A DNA stretch of 64,000 nt from positions 98,709,461 to 98,773,460 of the forward strand of contig CM044307.1 of NCBI GenBank assembly GCA_024291935.2, read 5' to 3'. Below are positions 10,760 to 22,563 of the stretch, piece after piece; position 1 is the stretch's first letter; every line of letters starts with the position of its first letter. The notes under the pieces were generated by a model. That model ran no database searches. It was given only the letters and a program-made list of their open reading frames with translations, and was not told the origin of the DNA. The stretch comes from Okapia johnstoni (Eukaryota; Chordata; Mammalia; Artiodactyla; Giraffidae). Both the position numbers and the translations under genes were made by a program.

Positions 10760-12010
10760 TATTGGCCATTTCACTTATTCAAAAAGTATTTCTTTTGTCC
10801 CAATTATGTTAGAGGTATTCTGCAAAGAAATGGGGCTTTAGTCATAAGTAGGATAAAGCTTCTGCCTTTGGGGAATTTACAGGAAAATGGAAAAGAAAGA
10901 AAAGTAAGGGATTAACTGAAGAATTAATTAATTAAAATTCTGACTTGTGTGTGAAAATGAAAACAAGGGTGCCATAAAAATGGAGAGAATATTCCTAGTC
11001 AGGCCCAATTTCCCTGATTAAGTGACATTAAAACTGACTAGAAGGATGGATGGATTTATACACTTTAGGAAGTGGGGAGGAATGTTTGAGGAAAAAGAAG
11101 AGCGTAATTAAATACCACAGGTCAGGAAGTTGCTTAGAAAATCTGAGGAATCTATAGAAGTCAGAGGAACTTCCCTGGTAGTTAAGCGGGTAAAGAATCC
11201 GCCTGTAATTCAGGAGACCCCGGTTCGATTCCTGGGTCAGGAAGTTCCCCTGGGAAAGGGATAGGCTACACACTCCAGTATTCTTGGACTTCTCTGGTAG
11301 CTCAGATGATAAAACATCTACCTGCAGTGCAGGAGACCTGGCTTCGATCCCTGGGGTGGTAAGGTCCCCTGGAGGAGGGCATGTCAATCCACTCCAGTAT
11401 TCTTGCCTGGACAGTAATCCCCATGGACAAAGGAGCCTGGCAGCCTACAGTCCCCCAGCCTACAGTCCCCCAGCCTACAGTCTACGGGGTCGTAAAGAGT
11501 CGGACATGACTGAGAGATTAAGCACATACACAGAAGTAAGAGAAACCTCCTCCTTGGTGAGCAGGAGAATGACTTAAGATAAAGATGGAGAGGCGGCCTG
11601 AATCTACATCATACAAGACCTCATGTGCCAGGGTGAGAATATTGAGTTTTGTGTTAAAGACAAAGGAAAGCTATTGGGCACTTTTAATCTAAGGAGAAAT
11701 ACGGTGAAGTTGCATTTAAAATGATCCATCTGGCTGTAGACATTTATGAATGAAAGGAACAGAATGAAACTGGGAAAGGAGGGTTGTGTTGAGAAGTGTC
11801 CATAAGTTGATAGTGAAGTGAATAGTCAGGGTGACAGGAACCACTGGAAGGTTATCTCCATTTACAAGAACAAGTACTGTCAGAGAAAGCAGTTGTAGTG
11901 GGAATATTGAGTTTAGCCTTGGGTAGGTTGAGTTTGAGATGCCTTTCCATCATCAATGTGATGGTTCAAGGGGAAAGTTTAATAATTTATTCAAAGTCTG
12001 AGAGTTCAGT
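10760..12010 (+). mobile_element. Old mammalian repeat (L1M/LTR-like), interrupted by Bov-tA
   Basis: Pieces in order match a repeat that starts 'tcattcaacaaatattt...' in better copies. Here: 'gggctttagtcataagtag', 'gaatttacaggaaaatgg', then after the SINE 'gccaggaggcggcctgaat'-like debris, 'aaagctattgggcacttt', 'gatccatctggctgtagac' and 'ttgagtttgagatgccttt'. A related fragment continues at 12230-12400. Boundaries are approximate and the family is unresolved. Confidence 0.45.
11166..11520 (+). mobile_element. Double-headed Bov-tA SINE with internal 15-bp tandem
   Basis: Two tRNA-like heads, at 11170 ('acttccctggtagttaagc') and 11286 ('ggacttctctggtagctca'), each keep a B-box-like motif ('ggttcgattcc', 'gcttcgatccc'). 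A single BovA end follows ('gtcggacatgactgagaga'). Inside the body a 15-bp unit, 'cagcctacagtcccc', is present 2.8 times (11441-11484), lengthening the element. Confidence 0.85.
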
Positions 12011-12509
12011 CTGAGTTGGATCTCTATCTGTGGGCATCTTTAGTCTGTATAAAGCTACAGTAAGCATGGAATGGAAGCAAAGAGGGGGGAAGAAAGGGAA
12101 CCACTTCCTATTTCAGCTCTTAAGAGGAGCAATTAAAATATTGCATAAATCTTTGACTACTTTTTATGTCATCTAGAAGTACCATTACCAAGTTGAAGTA
12201 TAAATATTTTAATATCGAAATGAAACTTACATGGCACAAAGGCAGACAAAACTAGGGAAGGGCATTCCAGAGAGAGAGACAAGTGCCAGCAGTGGCCAAG
12301 AGGCATGGAGAGAGATTTTGTCTAGAAGTGTGAGTATGAGGAACAGGATAAGAAATTACGCTGAAATATTAAGCAAGGGCCAGGTTGTAATGGGTTTTCT
12401 TTGTTACGGTAAGAAAAGTTTGATTTATTTATACGTGACTAATGTTTATTTATTACAGACTATGGAGCTAAGACCGTTGTAAGAATTTTATCCTTATTAA
12501 ATCAGCAAG
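12011..12509. other. Old repeat fragment and unassigned sequence
   Basis: 12230-12400 ('gggaagggcattccagaga', 'gccagcagtggccaagagg') looks like a further piece of the same old repeat as upstream. The 83-codon plus ORF at 12231-12482 lies inside it and is not considered a gene. Confidence 0.4.
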
Positions 12510-12635
12510 TCGATGCAGTAATTAGTGTCATTACTCTCATTTTATATTTCAGACAGGAAAGACACTGAGAAGTTACTTTCCCTAGTTATACAGCTAGGGA
12601 GTTGTGTCGGAATTAGAGTCCAGACCGTTTATATT
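12510..12635 (-). mobile_element. MIR SINE remnant, reverse
   Basis: Reads 'tcattactctcattttata', 'agacaggaaagacactgag', 'ttatacagctagggagttg': the complement of the MIR core and 3' region. Diverged but in the correct order. Confidence 0.65.
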
Positions 12636-12984
12636 ACATAGTGGGCAGCACTCTTGCTCGGCATCCTTCTGTTTATTCCTCCTTTTGTGGGAAACCACTC
12701 CTCTATTCATTCTGTCAATCATCTCCATTCCCACTGGCTATCAGAGTAGACAGGAAACCCAGGCTGGCCTCATGAGAATCTTCCTTTCGGATTAAAATCC
12801 TCATGAGAATCAGAAATAAGAGAGTATGAGCATGGGTCAATTTAACTTCTCCTGGGTAATTACAAAATTCTCATTTGTGAATATGTTTATTTCCTTATTA
12901 CTAAAATCTATGTTCAGGGGAGAAAATTTAGAAAACATGGAAAACACAGACACAAAATAAATGACTTAAATTCTACCATTAAGA

Positions 12985-13165
12985 TTGATTGAAGGCAAGA
13001 GGAGAAGGGGACGACAGAGGATGAGATGATTGGATGGCATTAACAACTCAATGGACATGAGTTTGAGCAGATTCTGGGAGATGGTGAAGGACAGGGAAGC
13101 CTGGCAAGCTGTAATCCATGTGGTCGCAAAGAGTCGGACACAACTGAGCAACTGAACAACAAAGA
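12985..13165 (+). mobile_element. BovB LINE 3' end
   Basis: The last about 180 bp of BovB: 'gcaagaggagaaggggacg', 'acagaggatgagatgattgg', 'atggacatgagtttgagca', 'gtcggacacaactgagcaa', ending 'ctgaac'. It codes in better copies for the extreme C-terminus of the BovB protein; here it is a 5'-truncated relic. Confidence 0.85.
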
Positions 13166-14035
13166 TAACTGAGTAAACAACAGGTTTACAGAATTATATT
13201 GATGAATACCCAAAATATTTTGTTAAGCAAAATAAATCTGACACAGAAAAAAAAAAAAAGAGTATGAATCCCTACTTCTCTGGTAGCAAAGCCAGTAGAA
13301 CGTGCACTGCAGATTGCAGGTGACTGATTCCAGCCTTGTGGGCATAGTCAGTGGAGTTCATAAACCTAACACACCAAGAGAAACAGAGGAGAGGTCTAGT
13401 GAGTCTTTGGGAGGTATTCAAATACTTGATTCATTCCAGTTCTATGGGGGCAAGCATCCCGTTTGGTCATATGAACCAAAAAATTACTAAGGTTATTTGA
13501 GTCATTTATTAGGGCATATGATCAAAAGTGTTTTATTACTTTTCAGTAGGCAATGGCATGGGTAGATTTGTGTCTGGTAAAATTCTCTCTTGTAATGGTA
13601 TGGAAAGTGCAAGACTAGAGACAGAAAGAATATAGCTGGACCATTTCTATAACCCCAATAAATGTTGTTATAAATTGGGTTAAAGCATTTGCACTGAGGA
13701 GAGGGGACATAGTTATATAAAACATATTAATTTAATCACACTTGTTTTTTTTTTTTTTTTTTTATTAGATGGAGAAGAATGGGGAGGAGGGAGGAAAATA
13801 TCCAAGTCTCTAGCTTGAATTGTAAGTTGAGTAGTGGTATGGTTTAATGCAGTAATAGCTTCAGGGTGGAGAAAACAGGGAGTGCAATTTTGTAAATGAT
13901 GTCCAGAGCACACGTGTATATGTGGAGAAGAGGCCTTGGCTCATACACATAGGTTTGGAAATCATCAGTATGTTGATTTTAGAATGTAAAGTGTCATTAT
14001 CGATCCTGGCTAAAACGGTGTTAGCAGCAAGTAGA
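13166..14035. other. Unassigned stretch with A- and T-tracts
   Basis: An A-run at about 13247-13259 and a T19 run at 13745-13763 are present. The T-run could be the tail of a reverse retroinsert, but no element body was recognised. No gene is visible. Confidence 0.4.
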
Positions 14036-14235
14036 TAGCCAGGGGGAACCTGCTATATAGCACAGGGAGCCCACCTAGGTGCTCTCTGATGACCTAGATG
14101 GGTGAGATGGGTGCAGGCGGGAGGGAGATCGAAAATGGAGGGAATGTATGTATACAGATAGCTGATGCACTCTGATGTAACAGCAGGAATGAACGCAACA
14201 TTGCCAAGCAATTATACCCCAATTTAAAAAGGCCA
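14036..14235 (+). mobile_element. Ruminant-type L1 3' UTR end
   Basis: Order: 'tagccagggggaacctgct', 'atatagcacagggagccca', 'ggagggaatgtatgtatac', 'agatagctgatgcactctg', 'caagcaattataccccaat'. This is the usual terminal part of artiodactyl L1 in sense orientation, followed by a short A-rich tail. Confidence 0.75.
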
Positions 14236-15059
14236 GAAGCTTGATTTTATAATTGGAAAGGAAACAGAAGTCTTCTTCTACTGAAACATGGAAGATTGAG
14301 TTCATGTGTTTATTTTTAATTCTCAAATCTCACTAAAATGTTAGCAAAGGGAAAAAAAAAATACTCCAGGAAAAGTGATGGGAGAGGATAAAAGTAAGAT
14401 GTATGGCTTGTTCAAGAGTGAAGTGCAAAGGAAAAATGGTCAGTAGAGTACAGTAGAGCTGCAGTGTTATTACCTTTAGAAGGAAGAACCAATGAGAAAT
14501 GGAGTTTTGTCTTCAGACCCTGGAATGGCTAAGGAATCAGAGGTGACAAGAATCACTGAAAAGGGAAATGAATGATCGCTGAAATTCTGAATGAGCTCTT
14601 AGTCTCCCAGATTCCCTCCAAAGCCAGGTAACAGTTCCTCCTCAATCCAGAAATAAGGCAGAAAGTTTAATCACTGGTAAATTGAACCAGAAATAGTATT
14701 AGACACAGTATTGTATCTGATACAATAATTTCAGATACAATAGAAGGCCTAAAAACACTTGACAATGTAGATATAAATATAAAGAGCATGAAATCCTTCC
14801 TTTTGTATTAACAGAATGCTGCCTCCAAGCTTTTAGCTCCCTTGATGAGAGAATGGTAGCTTCCTTTCTCAAGAAAGGAGAGTGGGAGATAGGATTTCTA
14901 GATTGTGACATCTGAAAGCTTCTATGTTGAAAGCAAACTCTATCTACTCACTGCACGATAAAACCCATGAACCCATAAACTCTAAACATTCACAAAGGTC
15001 TTCTAATCTACTTTATATGCTTCATGTTAATATATAGACTTCCAAGAATCACAAGACAT
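14236..15059. other. Unassigned non-coding sequence
   Basis: Purine-rich and AT-rich. Nothing recognised. ORFs of 70-83 codons are scattered without supporting features. Confidence 0.4.
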
Positions 15060-16520
15060 TTGAGAGATTCCTTTAAGGTGAGACAAGAACCTTAGGAAAA
15101 ATCAGGAAAAATAACTCAAAAGAAATGAAAATATTTATATACACATAGCAAAAGAAAAGTTAAAGAGCAATAATTTATAAGCTCAGAGAAAAAAACAGAA
15201 GATACAAAAAAGAAGAATAGGATGAGATTTTTAAAAAGAACAATTAATGAAAAATAAGATTTTTAGAAATGAAAAAGTGTGATTCCAAGAAATTAAAAAA
15301 TAATAAGATTTAACAGTTAAAATCAGGAAGACATTTAGTAACAGCTAAAAAAGGCATGAGAGAATCATAGTAGGAAAGCAAAGTGAGGCAAGTAAACCAA
15401 GAAGCCTAATATCCTAATTATTAGTATATATTCAGTCAATTTTTATTAGCAGTACTTTGTGTCATCTATTATTCTAGATGCTGGGAACATGCAGTGGATA
15501 AAATAAAATCCTATGATAATGAGATCTAATAAGACAGAATTGAGAAGTTACAAGTGAAAAAATTAGGAATGAAATAATACAAAAATAATCTTGAATTATT
15601 GAGGTTCCAAACTGAAGTGCCCATTGAATTATATGATATAATGAATTAAAAAAAAAAAGAAAGGCAGATTTATGGTCGGATTTTGAATAGTCAGAATAAA
15701 GAGAAAATTGTTTAAAAGCTTTTATAAAGGATGGTAACTTCCAAAAAAAGAAGACAACCATTCTCGAAAGGGGTGCTAGAAGCTAGAAAAAGAGAAAATT
15801 CCTCCAGTACTCAAAGGAGAATGGTTGCCAACCTACATTTTGATATTTAGCTAATCTCTGAATACTGTGAGGATTAAAAACAAAAGAAAGGTTTTTGAGA
15901 AAATACATGGCATTGAAAATTTTACCACTTACATCACATATGGTCCGTCAGATAAATGGATTAAATAAAAAATGAAGGTAGCGTTAGATTCCGGAATGAG
16001 GAGAGCTAATCCAGAAGAGAGGCAAAGGTGATTCCCAGAAAAATTAAGTTGAAGGCAAGGGTGATGTCTGTATACCAGACCTACAGGGCAACCAGTACTG
16101 ACTATTGGAATAGAAGGAAAGGGTCCAGGGAAAGGTCTTTCAAAGAAAAAGATAAAATGATGGATTAACCTACATGCTTCACCATAGAGATTTGTAGAAT
16201 AATTTAGTGACAGGAACATTGAAAACAATGCAGATATTTTAAAAGAGGCATTTAATCCCAAGGAAAGCAAGAAAAAAATGTATAATAAAGTAAATGATTT
16301 TATGCTGCAATGCATGACCCAGCAGTAAACAAAGTTACTTAGTTACTGTAATATAAACACTGAATATTGACTTCTATCCAAATTGTGATTGGAGAGAGCT
16401 CTTCAGGGAATAAGCTCATAGGAGAAAGAAAAATCTTCATCTTTCATGTAGAAATTCAAGAGATTCTTGAACTTTGAAATAATAGGAAAGAGCACAGAAA
16501 TTGTTTTTACCTCTGAGATA
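15060..16520 (+). mobile_element. L1ME-like old LINE 3' portion
   Basis: Long A-rich purine-strand segment. Pieces recall the end of old L1ME elements: 'ctccagtactcaaaggaga', 'atacatggcattgaaaat', 'agagaggcaaaggtgattcc', 'gacctacagggcaaccagt', 'ataataaagtaaatgatttt'. A segment at 15425-15660 ('tgctgggaacatgcagtgg') looks like a separate older insert. The 128-codon minus ORF at 15929-16315 lies in this and is its antisense shadow. Confidence 0.45.
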
Positions 16521-16618
16521 AATTCGAGGAAAATTAACTGAAAGAGTTAAAATAATTGCTTTTCAAGGAACTGAACGCCATGTTGACACAGGGGACTGCT
16601 GTTCTTATTAAAATCTTT

Positions 16619-16740
16619 AATTAAAAAAAATTATATTAGTCTACGATTGACTTACAATGTTGTGCTAGTTCCAGGTGCACAGCAAAGTGATTCAGTTACA
16701 CGTATAGACGTATCTGTTCTTTTTCAAATTCTTTCCAGTA
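16619..16740 (-). mobile_element. Artiodactyl L1 3' end, reverse, short
   Basis: Reads 'gattgacttacaatgttgtg', 'gttccaggtgcacagcaaa' and 'gtgattcagttacacgtat', the complement of the L1 3' UTR end, preceded by an A/T-rich tail. Strongly 5'-truncated. Confidence 0.7.
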
Positions 16741-17484
16741 TTTTAAAAAATAAAAACAAAAAAAAATTTTTTAACTTAAAGTTTACACATAACATTCTGG
16801 ATATAAAATTATGGAATGCTTGAAGAAGAGTCTGCAAATGTAGTTCAATTGTAGTTAGAATTCAGCTAGAAAGGGCAGAAGGAAGAAACTCGAGGGATGG
16901 TTGCTCCGTTGAGCAGCTATAGTGTGAGAGAGATTTGAATCACGTTATAGAATACAGAGAGTGAGACAGGAGAGAGAGTTTGAAAACAAGGCAAAAAATG
17001 GGAGCCCACAAATTAAGTCCCTCAAATAGTAAAGTTTGCATGGAGGCCGCAGAAAAGGATTAGGGTCCCTGTAAGTTAATGTTCTCTTTCATTCTGGATC
17101 CCTACTGCTTTTCCTTCCCAAATTCCATAGCCCACTTTGCAGCCCATATGCAGGGATAGTGAAGTAGGTTTTTATCAACTGATGAGCAATTCCCAAAAAA
17201 AGTCATGGTGTTGCAATGAAAAACCAATGAGAAAGAGTTTAGGCAGGGAGTTAGACATTAACTGGACTGGAGAAGAATTTGACTGGAGGAGAACATAAGC
17301 TGACAGAGGGAGACTAGAAGGGAGGCTTTTCTCATCGTTTTTTGAAGGTGCCTCCATGGGTAAGTGGAACCAAACTGTAGGGCCTCAACATTGCATCTTA
17401 GCTGCTTGATTATTTTTGTGAACTGTTTCTCAAACTGGATAGAACTTAGTGCTTCCTGTAGACACTCCTTGCATATATGTCTGG
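16741..17484. other. Unassigned non-coding stretch
   Basis: A-rich beginning, then mixed sequence. Two overlapping minus ORFs (60 and 80 codons, 17175-17500) have no recognisable domain and reach into a MIR. Confidence 0.4.
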
Positions 17485-17705
17485 TGATCACTGCTAACAC
17501 TTACTGAGAGGTTATTGCTGCCCTGTTTCACTGCTTCATATGGGTTATCTCACCTAATCCTTGCCACAGCTCTATGAGGTAAGAGTTGTTTTCACCCTAT
17601 TTTGCAAAAAAGAAAAACAAGAGAACTGGCATTAAATTGGCAGAGAGTCATGAAGCAAGTGAATGGAGGAGGTGATACTGAAATCTGAGTAGCCCAACTC
17701 CTTTC
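17485..17705 (-). mobile_element. MIR SINE, reverse
   Basis: Good order for a reverse MIR: 'tgctaacacttactgagag', 'gggttatctcacctaatcc', 'gccacagctctatgaggta', then the 'ttttgcaaaaaagaaaaac...' region and 'gatactgaaatctgagtag'. Confidence 0.8.
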
Positions 17706-17839
17706 CTTTCTGTTTAGTTATTATCCTATGTCAGTTGTAACTAAGTTGTAGACAGAGGAATAGCAAGTGCACAGGTTGAAAAAAAACAGAGTGATTTGGG
17801 CAATTGAAACTCATAAGCAGAGCTGAAACATGGAGTACA

Positions 17840-18109
17840 CGCTGCTGCTGCTGCTAAGTCGTTTCAGTCGTGTCTGACTCTGTGCGACCCCATAGACGGC
17901 AGCCCACCAGGCTCCCCCATCCCTGGGATTCTCCAGGCAAGAACACTGGAGTGGGTTGCCATTTCCTTCTCCAATGCATGAAAGTGAAAGTGAAGTCGCT
18001 CAGTCGTATCCGACTCTGTGACTCCATGGACTGCAGCCTTCCAGGCTCCTCCATCTCTGGGGTTTTCCAGGCAAGAGTACTGGAGTGGGGTGCCATTGCC
18101 TTCTGCCTA
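17840..18109 (-). mobile_element. Bov-A2 SINE (dimer), reverse
   Basis: AGC-tail complement 'gctgctgctgctgctaag', then both BovA halves separated by 'gcatgaaagtgaaagtgaag', ending 'ggggtgccattgccttctgc'. Short 7-bp TSD 'gagtaca' at 17833-17839 and 18110-18116. Confidence 0.93.
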
Positions 18110-18116
18110 GAGTACA

Positions 18117-19086
18117 TGATGCACATATAAAGGGGGCATGTGAGGAACTAGTAGAAAAAAATGGGTACACATCAGAGAAACTAGTTCATGAAGAGCCTTC
18201 TTGTCATATTCAAGACCTTTGTTTGGGCATTAGCCTGATAGTTAAAGGAGCCATTGATGAACTTTAAGAAAATAACATGATTGGATTTGTATTAGAAAGA
18301 GCCCTCTGACATTATAGAAGAAGATTGTTTGAAAAGTCAAAAGAGGAGATATAGCATTGAAAACTTTTAAGAAACTGACATTGATTGAGCTAAAAAGTTG
18401 GCACAGAGAAGAGAGGACAGATAGACACTATGGAAGTACAGTTAAACAGACTTAGTGAAAGACGGGAAGAGGGGATAAAGGGTACAGTTCCTTTGTTTTT
18501 GCCGTGAGTAGCTTAGTAGAGGAAGCGCCATTCACCCATCTGAGAAATCCACGAAGAAGAGCATTGGAGAGTCAGAGAAAATGTGCCTGCAGTTTTGAGA
18601 CGTCCCATTCTCAACTCTGTGACCTGGAAAGCTTTTAGATGGAAATGCCCAGTGTTGGTTGTTTTAAAGTGTGTATGTATGTGTGTGCCCGTGCACATAT
18701 ATGTGTGTGTGTGAGAGAGAGAGAGAGTAGACACGAATGAATGGACAAATGGATGTGAGACTCGTATATTTCAGTATGGGTTTCACCTGTGTAAGTCACC
18801 TGCACGTGTTGGCCATGGTTGTAACCGTCACAGGAATGTATAGCAAAGTTCCAAAACATCATTTGGGATCATTTGATAAATATAAACTAAGTGGTAAAGA
18901 GGAATGTGGTTATAATTTGGGGGGAAAATCACATTTAAATGGTAGCTAGAAACAAAGACCCCAGAAGAGATTGAAGAGGAGCCAAGTTCTAAGGGAAACC
19001 TACAAATCATGGTTTCATGAAAGCTTGAGAATAGTGAGTAGAATTTCAAGGAGAGAGCAATCAAATTTTACTGAGACTCCACTAAA
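18117..19086. other. Old repeat debris, microsatellite, unassigned sequence
   Basis: 18180-18330 ('gaagagccttcttgtcata', 'aataacatgattggatttg') may be the same old repeat type as at 11-12 kb. A microsatellite at 18669-18728 is listed separately. No gene is seen. Confidence 0.4.
18669..18728. repeat. Compound microsatellite (GTAT/TG)n-(GA)n
   Basis: 'gtgtgtatgtatgtgtgtg' and 'atatgtgtgtgtgtg' run directly into 'agagagagagagagag'. Imperfect compound dinucleotide tract. Confidence 0.9.
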
Positions 19087-19099
19087 TCTTTGGCACTTG

Positions 19100-19273
19100 C
19101 TGCTGCTAAGTCGCTTCAGTCGTGTCCGCCTCTGTGTGATCCCATAGACGGCAGCCCACCAGGCTCCTTCGTCTCTGGGATTCTCCAGGCAAGCATGTTG
19201 GAGTGGGTTGCCATTTCCTTCTCCAGTGCATGAAAGTGAAAAGTGCAAGTGAAGTCGCTCAGTCGTGTCTGAC
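19100..19273 (-). mobile_element. Bov-A2 SINE, reverse, 5'-truncated, with 13-bp TSD
   Basis: Contains the complete right half and only the end of the left half ('gaagtcgctcagtcgtgtct'). Perfect direct repeats 'tctttggcacttg' at 19087-19099 and 19274-19286 define exact borders. Confidence 0.92.
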
Positions 19274-19286
19274 TCTTTGGCACTTG

Positions 19287-19535
19287 GCAGGCCATTATTG
19301 ACTTGTTTAGATTAGATTCATTGAGGAAGTCGGATTAAGAACTTGTTTTCAGTTTACAGATAAAGAGAGGTGAGGAAGTAAATATAATTTTTGTAGACTA
19401 GATATTTCCCAAAGCTAAGAGAAAACATGAGGAAAAAATAGGGTCAAAAGATTTTTTTTTTTAAGATGAGAGAGACTCAAGGGAAAGACTCAGAAGGTGA
19501 AGATGAATTGGAAGATTCTGAGCAAAAAAGGAACC
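19287..19535. other. Unassigned sequence
   Basis: Includes a T-tract near 19453. Nothing recognisable. Confidence 0.35.
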
Positions 19536-19549
19536 TGGGGGAATATATT

Positions 19550-19767
19550 GAGCTTCCCAGGTGGTGCAGTAGCGAAGAACCCCATCTGCCAGTGCTGGAG
19601 ATGTGGGAAACACGGGTTTGATCCCTGGGTTGGGAAAATACCCTGGAGAAGGAAATGCCAACCCATACTATTATTCTTGCCTGGAAAAATCCACGGACAG
19701 AGCCTGGTGGGCTACAGTCCATAGTATGAAGAGAGTTAGCAGGACTGAGTGACTGAGCATGCATGCA
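19550..19767 (+). mobile_element. Bov-tA SINE with TSD
   Basis: Head 'agcttcccaggtggtgcag', B-box-like 'gggtttgatccct', and 3' end 'ggactgagtgactgagcatg'. Direct repeats of 14 bp with two mismatches ('tgggggaat..att') lie at 19536-19549 and 19768-19781. Confidence 0.88.
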
Positions 19768-19781
19768 TGGGGGAATGGATT

Positions 19782-20130
19782 AATGGGAAGGATGGCATCC
19801 AGGGTAGAAAAGGGACATTTGACTTGGATAACAATTGAGATATCTTTGTTCACTAATGCTGTAAAGGATGGAAGTGAGAACTTGGTAGACAAAAATCTAG
19901 CAGTCTGTCAACTTGATAGACTCTACTTTTTAGTATCCTATCCTGTCTTCCATGAACCACGCATTTTTCCTTTCTCTGAATTCCAGTTGTATTTGTGATC
20001 TTTTTCATTTGCATACTTAAATTGGTTCTGATGCTTAGTAACTTAATTGCATACTTAGATTTCCATTGTGTGTGGGAGAGGATTCCCCTCAACTCCAACA
20101 TGCCATTCCCAGATATCAGCAGGGTGTCCA
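19782..20130. other. Unassigned sequence
   Basis: No recognisable element. Short overlapping ORFs on both strands have no supporting feature. Confidence 0.35.
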
Positions 20131-21030
20131 TGAATTCAACTCAATTCTGACACAGTTTACTCAGGGATAGCATCAGATTCCACAGGTGTAAGATTGGAGT
20201 CCTTCAAGACTGCGCCCCTACTTCAGATACCAGTTTTATGCCCAGGTTGTTATATTTCCTTCTGAGCTACAGGGTCTAAATCAGAGGTTCCCATAACATC
20301 CTTCTTGGGTTTAGTTAGTTTAATGGAGCAGCTAATAGAACTTAGATAAATATTTTACTTACTAGACTACTGCTTTATTATAAAAGGATAGAACTCTGGA
20401 ACAGCTAGATCGGAGAGAGACTAGAGCAGGGTATGGGCAATGCCCACCTAGACCTCCCATGCCTTTTCTAAGTGGGCACTATCCCCCATCTCAACAGTGT
20501 TCACCAGTCCAGAAGCTTGCTGAACCTCATCCTTTGGGGCTTTTGGAGGCTTTGTCATATAAACGTGATTGGTTAAATCATTGGCTGTTGGTGAATGATT
20601 CAACCTCTAGGTCTTCTCCTCTCTCCAGAGGTCAGGGAATGGAACTGAAAGTTCCAACATTCTAATCATATGCTTGGCTTCACTGGCAACTAGACTCATC
20701 CTGGCAATCACAACCCACTCCAGTATTCTTGCCTGGAAAATCCCATGGACGGAGGAGCCTGGTAGGCTGCGGTCCATGGGGTTGCTAAGAGTCGGACACG
20801 ACTGAGCGACTTCACTTTCACTTTTCACTTTCATGCATTGAAGAAGGAAATGGCAACCCACTCCAGTGTTCTTGCCTGGAGAATCCCAAGGACGGGGGAG
20901 CCTGGTGGGCTGCCTTCTGTGGGGTCGCACAGAGTCAGACACGACTGAAGCGACTTAGCAGCAGCAGCAGCAGCAGCAGGTCATCCAGATGGCCAAATAT
21001 ATATTCTTACAAATTGCAGTATCATGGCAC
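20131..21030 (+). mobile_element. Old LTR-like mammalian repeat split by Bov-A2
   Basis: The stretch 'tttagttagtttaatggag', 'gaacttagataaatatttta', 'aagtgggcactatccccca', 'tcctttggggcttttggag', 'cataaacgtgattggttaa' and 'ctctccagaggtcaggga' follows a known old mammalian element. It continues past the SINE with 'ccaaatatatattcttac'. I suspect an LTR of an ancient ERV, but the family and the strand are uncertain. No retroviral reading frame is present. Confidence 0.4.
20707..20980 (+). mobile_element. Bov-A2 SINE (dimer), forward, AGC tail
   Basis: Forward order: 'aacccactccagtattctt', 'ggagcctggtaggctgcgg', linker 'cactttcatgcattgaaga', second unit 'gaatcccaaggacggggga', 'gactgaagcgacttagcag', then (AGC)n to 20980. 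A weak 'tcatcc' duplication flanks it. Confidence 0.93.
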
Positions 21031-22552
21031 TTTTTTATCTTGGCGCCACAGACTATGTCTCTTTGTCCTTTAATTTCTCAGATTCACTGTGTATGCTAGC
21101 CATGTGATAATATTTAAGGAAAATTTGACTGATATCTTATCTATACATGAGGATAATACCTAGCATCAAACAAACAAAACAAAAAACAAAACTAAAAAAT
21201 AAGCAACAACTGAGTTTTGAAGCTTTGGCTAAATGACTTTTATAGAGAAGTCAGTCACAGCAACTAAATTTGAGGTTTTTGATTTGCGTATTTGGATATA
21301 ATTTTGCAGTCTGAGCAGATGATCTACAACCTGGCCTCAAAGATCTGCATGCAGTAAATTGTAAGATGTGCCTTCTTTTTTTTTTTTTTTAACCTCTAAG
21401 AGTGGAAGGGATGAGTCAGCCTATCTGGGATTTTAAACAGTAAGTTCCAGGGAAACTGCACAACCCGAAGCCATGCCTCCAACAAATCACTATTAAAAAT
21501 ATACTCTGCTAGCCAAGACCGCCTAATGTGTCAACCTTGACCAGTTCCTGTAAGTAAAAGGAAACATTTAGAAGCAAAAACAACAGAATTATCATTGAAG
21601 ACAATCATAAGGTTACTTCCTTCATTTGCCTTTGAAAATCTGGTGTGTGTTTTATTCCCTGGTAGCCTTGATGTTTTACATAAACAGTCAGATGTAACTT
21701 GTTTTACTAAGGACAAGATGAAGTTGAATCAATTTTCTCTCTGAAAAAGCTAATAATATGTAAATTGATATACAAATGTCAGTGAATACACTGTGTATGT
21801 GCACTTGAATGATACTTGAATGATATAGACTTTTCTGCACAGATGTCAAGAACATGATATTATTCACATAATTGCAAACATTTTGACACAAGACAAAAAA
21901 AATATTTTAAAGAAAAAATGAGAAATCATGCAAATTTTGTTAGGCTTTTAATGTCTTATAAGACACATTGAAAATTAGTATCTGAACATTGTTTATAATA
22001 TTAATAATGGAGCACTAGAAAATGATACTTACCTTTGAATATAAACACTTTATTTTTTCTTACATAGGATTTGAATTTCAATACCAATGAGAATGTACAA
22101 AAATATTAATAATAAATGAATTTACATAAAAGAAAGTGTAGATCACTGTTCACAGTAGGAGTTCAACAATGCTTAGCTGAATTTGAATGTTGTAAAGGTA
22201 AGAGGGAAAATGTGTTAAACCCTCCTGTAAACAGAAGATGCTCCCTGGCAGGGGTCCATTCTTTTTCTTAGCTTGATTAAAGACCTTCTTACTACTCAGG
22301 GTGATTATCACTTTTCTTTAAAATTTCCAATATTCCTTTAATTTTTCTACCCTGTTAGACAATATTTTATTATTATAATAGAAAAATATATTTTATCCTG
22401 GAAAGACAAATGATTTATTTATATGGAATTTTACTTTAAAGTAATGGTGCATGAAAGATCTGCTGTTCAAATGGTGCATTTGAATCTGCTGTTATGCTCC
22501 AAACACTGACTTGCATAAAATGAAGTGCCATGTGCAAGAAATGAGTTCAAGT
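21031..22552. other. Unassigned 1.5-kb stretch
   Basis: A-rich runs at 21171-21205 and a T-tract near 21375 are present. No gene or clear element found. Confidence 0.4.
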
Positions 22553-22563
22553 ACCACTACATA

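Noticed and set aside
13745..13763. T19 run as the tail of a processed pseudogene
   Set aside because: No coding-like body or matching TSD was found on the adjoining side.
15929..16315. 128-codon minus-strand ORF, leucine/phenylalanine/serine-rich
   Set aside because: Lies antisense to an A-rich old L1ME-like segment. The hydrophobic composition is what antisense of A-rich DNA gives.
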